18,400 nucleotides of DNA from Alphaproteobacteria bacterium (GCA_018665505.1 JABJCS010000258.1:1-18400), one strand, 5' to 3'; shown: positions 6,901 to 14,431, counted from the first letter of the stretch. Notes: generated by a model from the sequence alone, not told the origin. Translations and numbers: made by a program.

Positions 6901-8034
6901 ATGACTGACACCGCCGCCATGATCGGGATCAATTCCGACGTCCCCACGCCCGCGAAAGATACGCGCCAGAATCTCGTGGGCATGTCGCACACGGAGATTC
7001 TCGAGGCCTTGGCGGCTTTCGACGTCGAGCGTTACCGGGCCGACCAAATATACAGTTGGGTCTATGCTAAGGGTGCGCGTGACTTCGATGCGATGACCAA
7101 CCTCTCGAAGGATTTACGGGCGCGCTTGCCGGAAGCCTTCCGGATCGAGCGACCAGGCGTTTCTGTCGACCAACAATCCGTCGATGGCACGCGGAAATGG
7201 TTGCTCGACTTCGAGGATAAGAACGCCGCCGAGACGGTCTATATCCCGGAGCCGGGCCGCGGTACACTCTGCGTCTCGAGCCAGGTCGGCTGTACGCTCA
7301 CCTGTTCCTTCTGCCACACCGGAACTCAGCGTCTGGTGCGCAATCTGGAGCCGGGTGAGATCGTCGGCCAGATTATGCTGGCCCGTGATCATCTGGAAGA
7401 ATGGCCATCGAGCAAGGAAGAGAACCGCATCACCAACATCGTCATGATGGGGATGGGTGAGCCGCTCTATAATTACGAAAACGTCAAGAAAGCGCTACAG
7501 ATCGCGATGGACGGCGATGGCGTTTCGATCTCAAGGCGCCGAATCACGCTCTCGACCTCCGGTGTGGTACCGATGATCGAGCAATGCGGCGAGGAGCTCG
7601 GCGTAATGTTGGCGATCTCCCTGCACGCGGTGACTGACGACGTGCGCGACAAGCTGGTGCCGATCAATAAAAAATATCCGATTGAAGAGTTGCTGCGCGC
7701 CTGCCGCGCTTATCCCGCCGCTAAGAACGCTCGGCGCATCACCTTCGAATACGTCATGCTAAAAGGCATCAACGATTCTGAGGCCGACGCCCGTGAGCTG
7801 TGCCGCCTGATCGAAGGTATTCCGGCCAAGGTGAACATGATCCCGTTCAATCCATGGCCCGGTAGCACCTATGAATGCTCTTCCGGCAATGCGATTCGGA
7901 GATTTGCCCGCGTTATCGAACGTGCCGGCTATGTCGCCACGGTGCGCACGCCGCGCGGCACCGACATAATGGCGGCCTGCGGCCAGCTCAAGACCGAGAG
8001 CGAGCGCGTCCGCAAATCTCAACGTCCCAACTAA
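6901..8034 (+). CDS. rlmN: dual-specificity 23S rRNA A2503 / tRNA A37 C2-methyltransferase RlmN
   Basis: The 377-residue radical-SAM enzyme installs a methyl at C2 of adenosine 2503 in 23S rRNA, and in E. coli also at A37 of some tRNAs. The cluster motif CTLTCSFC gives C131, C135 and C138, binding [4Fe-4S]. C124 in LCVSSQVGC matches E. coli C118, and the C-terminal AACGQL cysteine matches the methyl-carrying C355. [29 protein letters not shown] and [10 protein letters not shown] are all family signatures. Every key residue is present, so it should be active. The frame is open from 6850, but the first good family-length start is ATG 6901; it has no ribosome site. A carboxymuconolactone decarboxylase-like gene begins 14 bp downstream. 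Confidence 0.97.
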   Translation: MTDTAAMIGINSDVPTPAKDTRQNLVGMSHTEILEALAAFDVERYRADQIYSWVYAKGARDFDAMTNLSKDLRARLPEAFRIERPGVSVDQQSVDGTRKWLLDFEDKNAAETVYIPEPGRGTLCVSSQVGCTLTCSFCHTGTQRLVRNLEPGEIVGQIMLARDHLEEWPSSKEENRITNIVMMGMGEPLYNYENVKKALQIAMDGDGVSISRRRITLSTSGVVPMIEQCGEELGVMLAISLHAVTDDVRDKLVPINKKYPIEELLRACRAYPAAKNARRITFEYVMLKGINDSEADARELCRLIEGIPAKVNMIPFNPWPGSTYECSSGNAIRRFARVIERAGYVATVRTPRGTDIMAACGQLKTESERVRKSQRPN

Positions 8035-8048
8035 ACGAGTACAATCAT

Positions 8049-8594
8049 ATGTCCGATCAGCCCGCGCCGCGCCTCGCACCGCTTCCCGAAGCCCAATGGA
8101 CCGACGAGATGCGTGAGATGTTCACGCCGACGATCAAAACTTTCGGGCGGGTGTTTAATATCTTTACCACTCTGGGCCGGCACCCGAAGCTACTTAAGCG
8201 CTGGATGGTCTTCGCCAATCACTGCCTGCTGAAATCAAGCCTGCCGCCGCGCGACCGCGAGCTGGTGATCTTGCGCGCTGGATGGGTCAGCCAATCCGCA
8301 TACGAATGGGCGCAGCATAATCGCATCGGGCTTGAGGCTGGTCTTTCTCAAGAGGAAATCGAGCGGGTAAAAGAAGGCGCGAGTGCAGCTGGCTGGAGCG
8401 ACAGCGAACACGCTTTGCTTGCCGCCGTCGACGAATTGCTGGAGACGCGAACACTCAACGATGCGGGTTGGGCCGCGGTCACCAAACATTTCAACGATCA
8501 GCAGGTCTTGGACATAATTTTTACGGCCGGAAATTACATGACGCTGGCGATGGCGCTGAATGCTTGCGGTGTTGAGGTCGACGACGGGGTCTAA
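8049..8594 (+). CDS. carboxymuconolactone decarboxylase (CMD) family protein
   Basis: The 181-residue all-helical protein belongs to the CMD/AhpD superfamily. The central signature RDRELVILRAGWVSQSAYEWAQHNRIGLEAGL gives E71, then E86-W87-x2-H90, the pattern of CMD-type members. The CxxC pair that makes AhpD-like members peroxidase partners is missing (SQSA replaces it), so thiol-peroxidase activity is unlikely. The C-terminal FNDQQVLDIIFTAGNYMTLAMALNACGVEVDD is also typical. Substrates of such proteins are mostly unknown; some decarboxylate or hydrolyse aromatic-pathway lactones. It lies 14 bp after rlmN with a weak ribosome site and may be read through from it. The flavoprotein operon follows after 150 bp. 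Confidence 0.85.
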   Translation: MSDQPAPRLAPLPEAQWTDEMREMFTPTIKTFGRVFNIFTTLGRHPKLLKRWMVFANHCLLKSSLPPRDRELVILRAGWVSQSAYEWAQHNRIGLEAGLSQEEIERVKEGASAAGWSDSEHALLAAVDELLETRTLNDAGWAAVTKHFNDQQVLDIIFTAGNYMTLAMALNACGVEVDDGV

Positions 8595-8603
8595 GCCTCC
8601 TCA

Positions 8604-8690
8604 CCCCAACCCTCTCCGGCCGGGGGAGAGGGGACTTTAACTTACCGCTCGGTCGCATTCCTTCTCCCCTCGCGGGAGAGGGGGCCTTGA
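8604..8690. repeat. pair of CCCTCTCC/GGGAGAGG palindromic repeats
   Basis: The first hairpin has arms CCCTCTCC (8610-8617) and GGAGAGGG (8625-8632). The second has TCTCCC (8663-8668) and GGGAGA (8674-8679) with a CTCGC loop. Between them is about 30 bp of non-palindromic DNA. The units share the CCCTCTCC-GGGAGAGGGG core with the structure at 12271-12312, so this is an interspersed family. Located between the CMD-like gene and the flavoprotein operon, it may end transcription of the former. I see nothing else in the 150-bp gap apart from the flavoprotein ribosome site. Confidence 0.7.
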
Positions 8691-8744
8691 TCCATCGGTC
8701 TCGTTATGCCATTTCGCTGACAGATAACGCGGTGGGGAAAAGGC

Positions 8745-10703
8745 ATGACAATCGAAACCGAATGGCGCGATTACGACGTGGTGGTCGTCGGCTCCGGCGG
8801 AGCCGGGAGTTTGGCGGCGCGGGTGGCGGCGGACGAGGGCGCGCGGGTGCTCGTGGTCTCGAAGGATCCGGTCGGCTGCTCCGACACCAAAATCTCCGAG
8901 GGCAATGCCACTGTGCGTTCCGTGGCGACCGACGATGACTCGGAAGAAAATCTCTCGGAGAATCTGCGCATGGCGGGCGGCAATCTACCTGTAAAGGAGA
9001 TTACCGACGCCTTCGCCAAGGACAGCCAGTCCGGCTTCGATCTATTCCGCGCGCAAGGTTTGCGCCCTGCGATCGACCACGAACGCGACGGCCCCAAAGC
9101 CGCCCCCATGGCATTCGGTGGACACAATCGGCGGCGCTCCGTCGGCTTGCCAAATCACGGCATCTCCTTCGGTCATGCGAATTGGAACGCAGTCGTTCAA
9201 GGCAACGGGGTCGATTATCTCGAAGACGCCTGGTTCCTCGATCTGGTGACGGACAAGGACGACGACGGTAAGACCTATATTGTTGGCGGTCTGATCTACG
9301 ACGCGTCCGGCGGCAAGCTGATCGCCGTCCGCGCGCCCGCGGTCATCATCGCGGCGGGTGGCCTCTCCACGCTGTTCTTCCCGAAGACCGACACCATGCG
9401 CGGCAATACCGGTGACAGCTATGCCATTGCCGCCCGCGCTGGAGCCGAACTGGCGGATATGGAACAGTGTCAGTTCCTGCCTTTCTGTATTGCCTCTCCG
9501 CCCTCCTATGAAGGGTTGCTGGTCGGTGAACCGGCGAGTGCGAGTTTCCTCGGTGTGCTCCGCGACAAGAACGGAACGGTGATCCTCGACAGCGTCTATC
9601 AACGCACCCGCGCCGAATGCTCTGCCGCCATCATGCGCGCGGTGGCCGACGGTCGCGGTAGCCCCAATGGCGGCGCCTATCTGGATATGACCGGCAACAA
9701 AGTATTGCCGCGCTCCGGACCGTATTTCATGCGCTACCTGGAGACGTGCCTGCCGGGGGCCTACCGCAACGCGCGCCAAGCCTTCAGCAAACCGATCGCG
9801 AAATGCGAAGAGCCCTGGGAAGTTCGGCCCAGCGCCCATTACCATATGGGTGGGCTGCGTGCTGACGCCGAGGGTGCCTCCGTTAAGGGTGACGGTTCGG
9901 GCGAACGCGCACTCGGCATCGCGGGATTGTTCGCCGCCGGTCAAGCCATGGGCGGCGTTTTTGGTGCCAATCGCTTAGGCTCCACCGCGCTGACCGAGGT
10001 TTCCGTCTTCGGTTCCCGTGCCGGACGCGCGGCGACGCAATTGGCCTGCGGCTTCAAGGGCAAGATCGATGACGCGGCCTTCGCGCCGCTGATCGAGGCA
10101 ACCGCAGCCCGCTTCGGCCAACAAGGCGATGTTGCCGCCGCGACCCTGAAATTGGAGTTACAAAAACAAGCTTGGGACGCCATCGGCCCGGCCCGCACCG
10201 GAGATGGCATCGCCGGGATTGCCAGCCTGATTGCTTCGCTGACCGAGCGGCTCGACACCGTCGCCATCCCGGCTTACGCGACCTACAACCAGTCTTTCAT
10301 CGAGTTCGAAGAACTGCGCAATCTGCTGGAGACGGCCAAGGCCGTCGCGGCGGCCGCGGGGGAGCGGGACGGGAGCCTCGGCGGCCATGTCCGTCTCGAC
10401 AAGGGGGAAATTTCCGTCTTCGCCGAGCCCTATTCAACCGTAGTCCACCGCGATGCAGATGTTAGCTACGGCGTGCGCCGGGTGATGCGCCCGAAGACGC
10501 CGCTCAAGCAATTGCTCGCCTATAAGGCGGAAGAGAACTGGCGGCGTTTCCAGTCGAAATGGTTCCGCTTCCTACCCGCCTCGATCAAGGACAAGAAGCT
10601 GGAAGCCCGCTACCAGGCTATCATGGGCAGCCCCGCGGGCGCCGCGCCCGAGATCGAGCCCGGCTCGGACGACGCGGCGGTTGCGGAGAAGCGCGCAGCA
10701 TGA
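8745..10703 (+). CDS. SdhA/FrdA-like FAD-dependent oxidoreductase with altered active site
   Basis: The 652-residue protein has the fold of succinate dehydrogenase/fumarate reductase flavoproteins. The FAD Rossmann site VVVGSGGAGSLAA covers 13-25. Later motifs are SAHYHMGG at 363-370 and GANRLGST from 407. Compared with E. coli SdhA, the catalytic Arg (R289), His (H365) and substrate Arg (R410) are kept. The covalent-FAD His is D47 (CSDTKISEGN), the substrate His of QFHPT is L245 (QFLPF), and the VTE Thr is G261. FAD is therefore probably non-covalent and the substrate not simple succinate or fumarate. AAAGG precedes the ATG. It overlaps the next gene, an SdhB-like subunit, by ATGA. No SdhC/D membrane anchor is present, so the complex is probably soluble. 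I infer a dehydrogenase or reductase of an organic acid or enone. Confidence 0.9.
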   Translation: MTIETEWRDYDVVVVGSGGAGSLAARVAADEGARVLVVSKDPVGCSDTKISEGNATVRSVATDDDSEENLSENLRMAGGNLPVKEITDAFAKDSQSGFDLFRAQGLRPAIDHERDGPKAAPMAFGGHNRRRSVGLPNHGISFGHANWNAVVQGNGVDYLEDAWFLDLVTDKDDDGKTYIVGGLIYDASGGKLIAVRAPAVIIAAGGLSTLFFPKTDTMRGNTGDSYAIAARAGAELADMEQCQFLPFCIASPPSYEGLLVGEPASASFLGVLRDKNGTVILDSVYQRTRAECSAAIMRAVADGRGSPNGGAYLDMTGNKVLPRSGPYFMRYLETCLPGAYRNARQAFSKPIAKCEEPWEVRPSAHYHMGGLRADAEGASVKGDGSGERALGIAGLFAAGQAMGGVFGANRLGSTALTEVSVFGSRAGRAATQLACGFKGKIDDAAFAPLIEATAARFGQQGDVAAATLKLELQKQAWDAIGPARTGDGIAGIASLIASLTERLDTVAIPAYATYNQSFIEFEELRNLLETAKAVAAAAGERDGSLGGHVRLDKGEISVFAEPYSTVVHRDADVSYGVRRVMRPKTPLKQLLAYKAEENWRRFQSKWFRFLPASIKDKKLEARYQAIMGSPAGAAPEIEPGSDDAAVAEKRAA

Positions 10704-11392
10704 AGGTCGAAATAGAGCTCCACCGCGACGGCGAAAGCGAGATCGTCGAATACGACTACGCGCTCCGCGAACCCGCCGAGAAACCAATGATCCTCGACGT
10801 CCTGCTTCAGGCGCAGGCTACGACGATGCCGGACCTGGCCTTCCGCTATGGCTGCCGGGCGCGCAATTGCGGTGTCTGTACCGTCGACATCAACGGCCGT
10901 CCCCGTGTCGCCTGCCGCGCCCGCGTGCGGGAAGGTGACCGTATCAGCCCGGTCAACACGCTCCCGGTCCTCGCCGACCTGGTGGTGCGCAGAGACGGCG
11001 TCGCCCGGCAAATGCGCGACCGCCTGACCAGCGTGGCCCAAGGCAACGACCTCAATAAAGACCCACCCGAAGATTACCACGCGCTGACCGCGTGCATTGA
11101 ATGCTATGCGTGCTTACAAGGTTGCCCGATGCACGTGAAGAATTTCGAGAACGGCGCGGAGGCGAGTGCCCCCGACGGCTACCAATACGGCAACCCGTTC
11201 TCCTTATTAAAGCTACAAATCCTCCGCCTCGACCCGCTCAACACGGAAGCGGGACGGGAACAGGCGCTTGCGAATGCCCAGGAACTGGGGCTGGAGACAT
11301 GCCGGGATTGTGCGGGGTGTAAGTGCGGTGTGGGGATCGATCTGATGGGGAAGGTCGTGCGTCCGATGTTGGCGGCGATGGAAACGGAGTAA
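10700..11392 (+). CDS. SdhB/FrdB-like iron-sulfur subunit with non-standard C-terminal cysteines
   Basis: The 230-residue protein starts in the last bases of the flavoprotein gene (ATGA overlap) and so is its partner. The N-terminal ferredoxin-like half binds [2Fe-2S] through C52, C57, C60 and C72. The C-terminal half has C132-x2-C135-x2-C138-x3-C142-Pro, as in SdhB. The last group is C201-x2-C204-x2-C207-x-C209-Gly, instead of the usual C-x5-C-x3-C-Pro. C204 occupies the position where SdhB has a non-cysteine residue next to its [3Fe-4S] centre, so a [4Fe-4S] cluster is likely there. It should carry electrons from the flavoprotein to a quinone, cytochrome or ferredoxin acceptor; no anchor subunit is nearby. 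TauD-like dioxygenase begins 8 bp downstream. Confidence 0.9.
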   Translation: MKVEIELHRDGESEIVEYDYALREPAEKPMILDVLLQAQATTMPDLAFRYGCRARNCGVCTVDINGRPRVACRARVREGDRISPVNTLPVLADLVVRRDGVARQMRDRLTSVAQGNDLNKDPPEDYHALTACIECYACLQGCPMHVKNFENGAEASAPDGYQYGNPFSLLKLQILRLDPLNTEAGREQALANAQELGLETCRDCAGCKCGVGIDLMGKVVRPMLAAMETE

Positions 11393-11400
11393 CAACGCCG

Positions 11401-12261
11401 ATGCCCCTCACTACCCGCCCTCTCACGCCTGCTTTTGGGCTCGAAATTCTTGATGTTGATCTCCGCGCGCCCACCGACGAGCTGATCGCCGAGATCGATG
11501 CGCTTTGGGTTGAGCATCCGGTGTTGTTGATCCGCGACCAATTGCTCGATGAGGCGCAGCAGATCGCGTTTAGCTCTCGGCTTGGCGAGATCAATATTCA
11601 TGTGCGCACGGACATTCGTTCGCGCTCTCATCCGGAAGTGGTGATGGTCTCAAACCTGCGGCTCGAGAACGGCGACAATATCGGGGCCCTCGCCAGCGGC
11701 GAGGCGAAGTGGCACACGGACAGTTGCTATAAGCCGAAGCCTGATACGGGCTCGCTGCTCTACGCGCTCGAGGTGCCGGAGGATGGCGGTAAGACCGCTT
11801 GGGCGAACACGCAGCTCGCTTATGACGCCCTCTCGGACGAGATGCGTGCGCGGGTCGAGGGGCGGCGCGGCGAGTACGCCTATAACATCTTCGATGTGGA
11901 TATCACGCAAGATGGTGACGTGAAGGATATTCGCGAAAAGACGCCTGACGTCGTCCACCCGATGGTGCTGACGCAGCCTGGCAGCGGGCGAAAGGGATTG
12001 TATCTGGACCCGTTGCAGACCTACGGGGTAGAGGGGATGGAGAGTGTCGAGGGCCGGGCCCTGCTCGACGAGTTATCGGCGCATATCACCCGGCCCGAAT
12101 TCGTCTTTGAGCATACATGGCGGCGCGGTGATATTGTACTCTGGGATAATTGCCGAGTGTTGCACCGGCGCGAGCCCTTCGATCCGATGGTGCCGCGACT
12201 GTTAAAGCGGACAACGATCTTTCTGCCGCCGGAGCGCTATCCGGTGCCGTTCACGGTTTAA
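11401..12261 (+). CDS. TauD/TfdA-family 2-oxoglutarate/Fe(II)-dependent dioxygenase
   Basis: The 286-residue protein has the jelly-roll layout of the TauD/TfdA family, which couples oxidative decarboxylation of 2-oxoglutarate to hydroxylation of a substrate. The iron facial triad is H105, D107 (WHTDSCY) and H255 (RVLHRRE). R270 in RLLKRTTI is the likely 2-oxoglutarate-binding arginine. The N-terminus LTPAFGLEILDVDL and ALWVEHPVLLIRDQ are typical. Taurine, 2,4-D and other acids are known substrates in the family, but none can be assigned here. The start ATG 11401 has GGAG 11 nt upstream; a longer frame exists but overlaps the iron-sulfur gene. It is the last gene of the operon. The product succinate could link it functionally to an SdhAB-like partner, but that is inference. 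Confidence 0.93.
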   Translation: MPLTTRPLTPAFGLEILDVDLRAPTDELIAEIDALWVEHPVLLIRDQLLDEAQQIAFSSRLGEINIHVRTDIRSRSHPEVVMVSNLRLENGDNIGALASGEAKWHTDSCYKPKPDTGSLLYALEVPEDGGKTAWANTQLAYDALSDEMRARVEGRRGEYAYNIFDVDITQDGDVKDIREKTPDVVHPMVLTQPGSGRKGLYLDPLQTYGVEGMESVEGRALLDELSAHITRPEFVFEHTWRRGDIVLWDNCRVLHRREPFDPMVPRLLKRTTIFLPPERYPVPFTV

Positions 12262-12270
12262 ATAAGATTG

Positions 12271-12312
12271 CCCCCACCCTCTCCCGCTTGCGCGGGAGGG
12301 TTAGGATGGGGG
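12271..12312. terminator. palindromic repeat and likely bidirectional terminator
   Basis: A 42-nt imperfect hairpin has inner arms CTCCCGC (12281-12287) and GCGGGAG (12292-12298) around TTGC, and outer arms CCCCCA (12271-12276) and TGGGGG (12307-12312). It lies between the convergent stops of the dioxygenase and the racemase-like gene, so it could terminate both. Its core is shared with the pair at 8604-8690. No poly-T tract follows, so it may act with Rho or only protect ends. Confidence 0.6.
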
Positions 12313-12314
12313 CC

Positions 12315-13055
12315 TTAATGCACCAGTTTCCGCGTGAATAGCTGTCCGCAGCCGATATCACCCGTCGGCATATCCGCCGCCCGAAGGGCACGCCATAGGG
12401 TCGCGGCATTCGAGGTGACGACCGGCTTACCGAGCATCTCTTCCATTGCTTGAATGCGGTCCATGGTCGCGAGATTTGTGCAGCTCACAAAGAGGCCGTC
12501 CGCCGCCGCGATCTCGTCCGCGTGCCGCGCTGCCATTTCGGCGACCTCGGATGAAGCGAGCGCCGGGATCATCGGGGAATGGGTGCAGGCGAACGTGTCC
12601 GTTCCCGTCACCTCGAAACTGAGCGCCTCGAAGAACGCCGCTTCCGTTGCCGTGATGTCGTGGGGATAGGGCGTGATCATGAAGAAACGTTGAATGCCCA
12701 TGGCGCGGAGCGCGTCCGCGACCGCCGTCGATGTGGTAAATCCGGGGATACCCGTGGCGCGCTTGATACGTGTGCCGAGATCGTTCGCCGCCCCCGTCCC
12801 GCCGAGAAACGTCCCGCTGGTACAGGCCGCCATAATAACCTGTACGTCGATCTTAGTGAGCAGCCCAGATTGGGCTTCAACACTCTCCATCATTTGTACG
12901 AGGGAGTCCGCTTTCAACTCAGCTTGCGCGCGCGGCAGGCGGGAAAAATGCGCCGTAATGCCATCTGGCAGGTAGCGTGGAAACTCGACTTCGCAGGTGA
13001 CGTTCCGTTCCGGGACAAGGAAGCCGAGGCGAGTAGGTTGGGGGTCCGATGGCAT
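12315..13055 (-). CDS. maleate isomerase / Asp-Glu racemase superfamily protein, two-cysteine type
   Basis: The 246-residue protein has two catalytic-type cysteines, C78 in AACTSG and C192 in VSCTNLAT. They sit in the symmetric halves usual for the Asp/Glu/hydantoin racemase superfamily. PERN at 15-18 gives an Asn where maleate isomerases have one. Having both cysteines separates it from arylmalonate decarboxylase, which keeps only the C-terminal one. Maleate cis-trans isomerase (maleate to fumarate) is the best guess; a racemase of another acid is possible. ATG 13055 is preceded by GGAG at suitable distance; an ATG at 13112 adds 19 residues without family likeness. It is convergent with the TauD-like gene across the hairpin. 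Confidence 0.83.
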   Translation of the reverse strand: MPSDPQPTRLGFLVPERNVTCEVEFPRYLPDGITAHFSRLPRAQAELKADSLVQMMESVEAQSGLLTKIDVQVIMAACTSGTFLGGTGAANDLGTRIKRATGIPGFTTSTAVADALRAMGIQRFFMITPYPHDITATEAAFFEALSFEVTGTDTFACTHSPMIPALASSEVAEMAARHADEIAAADGLFVSCTNLATMDRIQAMEEMLGKPVVTSNAATLWRALRAADMPTGDIGCGQLFTRKLVH

Positions 13056-13145
13056 GGGATCAACGCTCCATTTCTTTGGAAATAGTGTAATAGCGCCAGG
13101 CCGATCGGACAAAGCCGTTGAAATAGGACTCGCCCGCTCATGGAT

Positions 13146-13793
13146 TTAACCGGGGACGAAAACCTCTGTTTCCTCGGTGAAACCCTTAAGTACGCGATGA
13201 CCAATAGACCGCACGGCGCCATCCGGGAGATGCGCGGCGCAGTCGCCCGAAATAGCCACATTCGAATCCCCGAGCGGGCAAAGGCTTTGCAGTCGGTCGG
13301 CGCGACTGACTTCGGCGCTGATAACGGTGAAGGTTAACCGATCTTCCGCGCCGACATTGCCATAATCCACGGGCCCGTAGCTTAAGCCGAAGCCGAGAGA
13401 GGCCGGCAGGTCCCCATCTAGGGTCGCCTTGTCCGCGCCGACAGCAGCGGTGTAGGCATTCTGAATGGCGATCGGGCACGTGAATCCTCCCGCCTTGGCC
13501 TCGGCGGATTCAGGAAAGACCGCTAGCATCCCATCTCCCGTGAACTGAAGAACCTCACCGTCGTTTGCTCTGACATGCGGGGTGACGATATCGAACAGTT
13601 TATTGATGATGTCGATGTAGGAATCGGTGCCGAGCTTTTGGAGCAATGGCGTGGACCCCCGAATGTCGACGATCAGAATCGCGGCTGTGACTTTGAGAGA
13701 TTTGCCGCGCGACATATTACCCGCCAGCACCGCTTCCCCAGCGTTCTGTCCGAGGTAGACCTTTAGAATGTCGGCGATAGATGCATCGTTCAT
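13146..13793 (-). CDS. class III adenylate/guanylate cyclase-domain protein with substituted catalytic positions
   Basis: From ATG 13793, with ribosome site GGAGGGG 8 nt upstream, the product is 215 residues: a short N-terminal helix region, then one cyclase homology domain. Both metal-binding aspartates are visible: D43 in VDIRGST and D87 in GDGML. The EVSRADRLQ segment keeps R167, the transition-state arginine. Two positions differ. The usual Lys before the GDG motif that recognises adenine (as in LKFIGDG) is Q83 (LQFTGDG). The Asn of the VNxAxR motif is S163. It may have another specificity or low activity, or serve as a regulator. No receiver, PAS or membrane domain is present. It is divergent from a bacteriohemerythrin, 216 bp apart. 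Confidence 0.85.
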   Translation of the reverse strand: MNDASIADILKVYLGQNAGEAVLAGNMSRGKSLKVTAAILIVDIRGSTPLLQKLGTDSYIDIINKLFDIVTPHVRANDGEVLQFTGDGMLAVFPESAEAKAGGFTCPIAIQNAYTAAVGADKATLDGDLPASLGFGLSYGPVDYGNVGAEDRLTFTVISAEVSRADRLQSLCPLGDSNVAISGDCAAHLPDGAVRSIGHRVLKGFTEETEVFVPG

Positions 13794-13900
13794 TATCTTG
13801 CCCCTCCATTGGGCGTGTACCCTACCATAAATAAGAGGCTTATCCGCCATTACGAAGGGCGAGGCGTTCACATGCTGTTGAGGATAATTCCGCCGGCTCT

Positions 13901-13945
13901 GTCGATCTCTCTCCATGTCACGCCGTTACCCGCCGAGAGATTGAC
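13901..13945. promoter_or_regulatory. imperfect inverted repeat in the cyclase/hemerythrin divergent region
   Basis: GTCGATCTCTC (13901-13911) and GAGAGATTGAC (13935-13945) pair at 10 of 11 positions around a 23-nt spacer. It lies midway in the 216-bp gap between the two divergent genes and could be a regulator site for both. No clear promoter boxes could be assigned. Otherwise I see only ribosome sites in this gap. Confidence 0.25.
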
Positions 13946-14009
13946 GTAGCGCAATGCCCGTCCTTGACCTCCCGACCTATCCTTCGGACACCACACCGGG
14001 AGAGACGAC

Positions 14010-14411
14010 ATGGCGATTGTCGAATGGTCGGACGACTTCAAGCTCGGCGAAGCGGAGATCGACCGGGAACATTGGGGGTTGTTCGCCCACATCAACGATT
14101 TGTCGGATCAGCACGCCCAAGGTGCGGGAGACGCTTCGATCACGTCCACCATCGACGCCTTGGCTGCCTATGTCGACGTCCATTTCGAACATGAAGAACG
14201 GTTAATGCGGTCGGTCGGTTATCCCGAACTCGACAGCCATATCGAATTGCATGTGGCATTGGCGCGGCGGGTCGAGGAATACAAAGCCGCTATTGAGCGT
14301 CAAGCAGCGCGCTTTGACTCCAATGGATTTACCGCCTTCCTCACCGAATGGCTCACCGATCATATCCTGCACGAAGACATGCAGTTCGCGAAATATCATC
14401 ATAGGCACTAA
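14010..14411 (+). CDS. bacteriohemerythrin (O2-binding di-iron protein)
   Basis: The 133-residue protein is a stand-alone hemerythrin. All seven di-iron ligands can be placed: H21 in DREHWGLF, H58 and E62 in HFEHEERLM, H77 and H81 in DSHIELH, and H118 plus D123 in DHILHED (H-x4-D). Length and the opening MAIVEWSDDFKLGEAEIDREH match bacterial single-domain members that bind O2 reversibly in the cytosol for supply, storage or sensing. GGGAGAGACGAC gives a good ribosome site before ATG 14010. There is no attached signalling domain. It is divergent from a cyclase-domain protein and convergent, with 7 bp between stops, with queE. Confidence 0.96.
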   Translation: MAIVEWSDDFKLGEAEIDREHWGLFAHINDLSDQHAQGAGDASITSTIDALAAYVDVHFEHEERLMRSVGYPELDSHIELHVALARRVEEYKAAIERQAARFDSNGFTAFLTEWLTDHILHEDMQFAKYHHRH

Positions 14412-14431
14412 CCGGGTTCTATGTTCCCGGT
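14411..14431. terminator. small hairpin spanning convergent stops
   Basis: ACCGGG (14411-14416) and CCCGGT (14426-14431) form a 6-bp stem with a 9-nt loop. It starts in the hemerythrin stop codon and ends inside the last codons of queE. Its place between convergent genes suggests a shared terminator, but the stem is short and has no T-tract. Confidence 0.35.

Noticed and set aside
9042..9944. 300-codon minus-strand open frame inside the flavoprotein gene
   Set aside because: It lies wholly opposite recognised SdhA-like motifs and has no recognisable domain; a GC-rich shadow frame.
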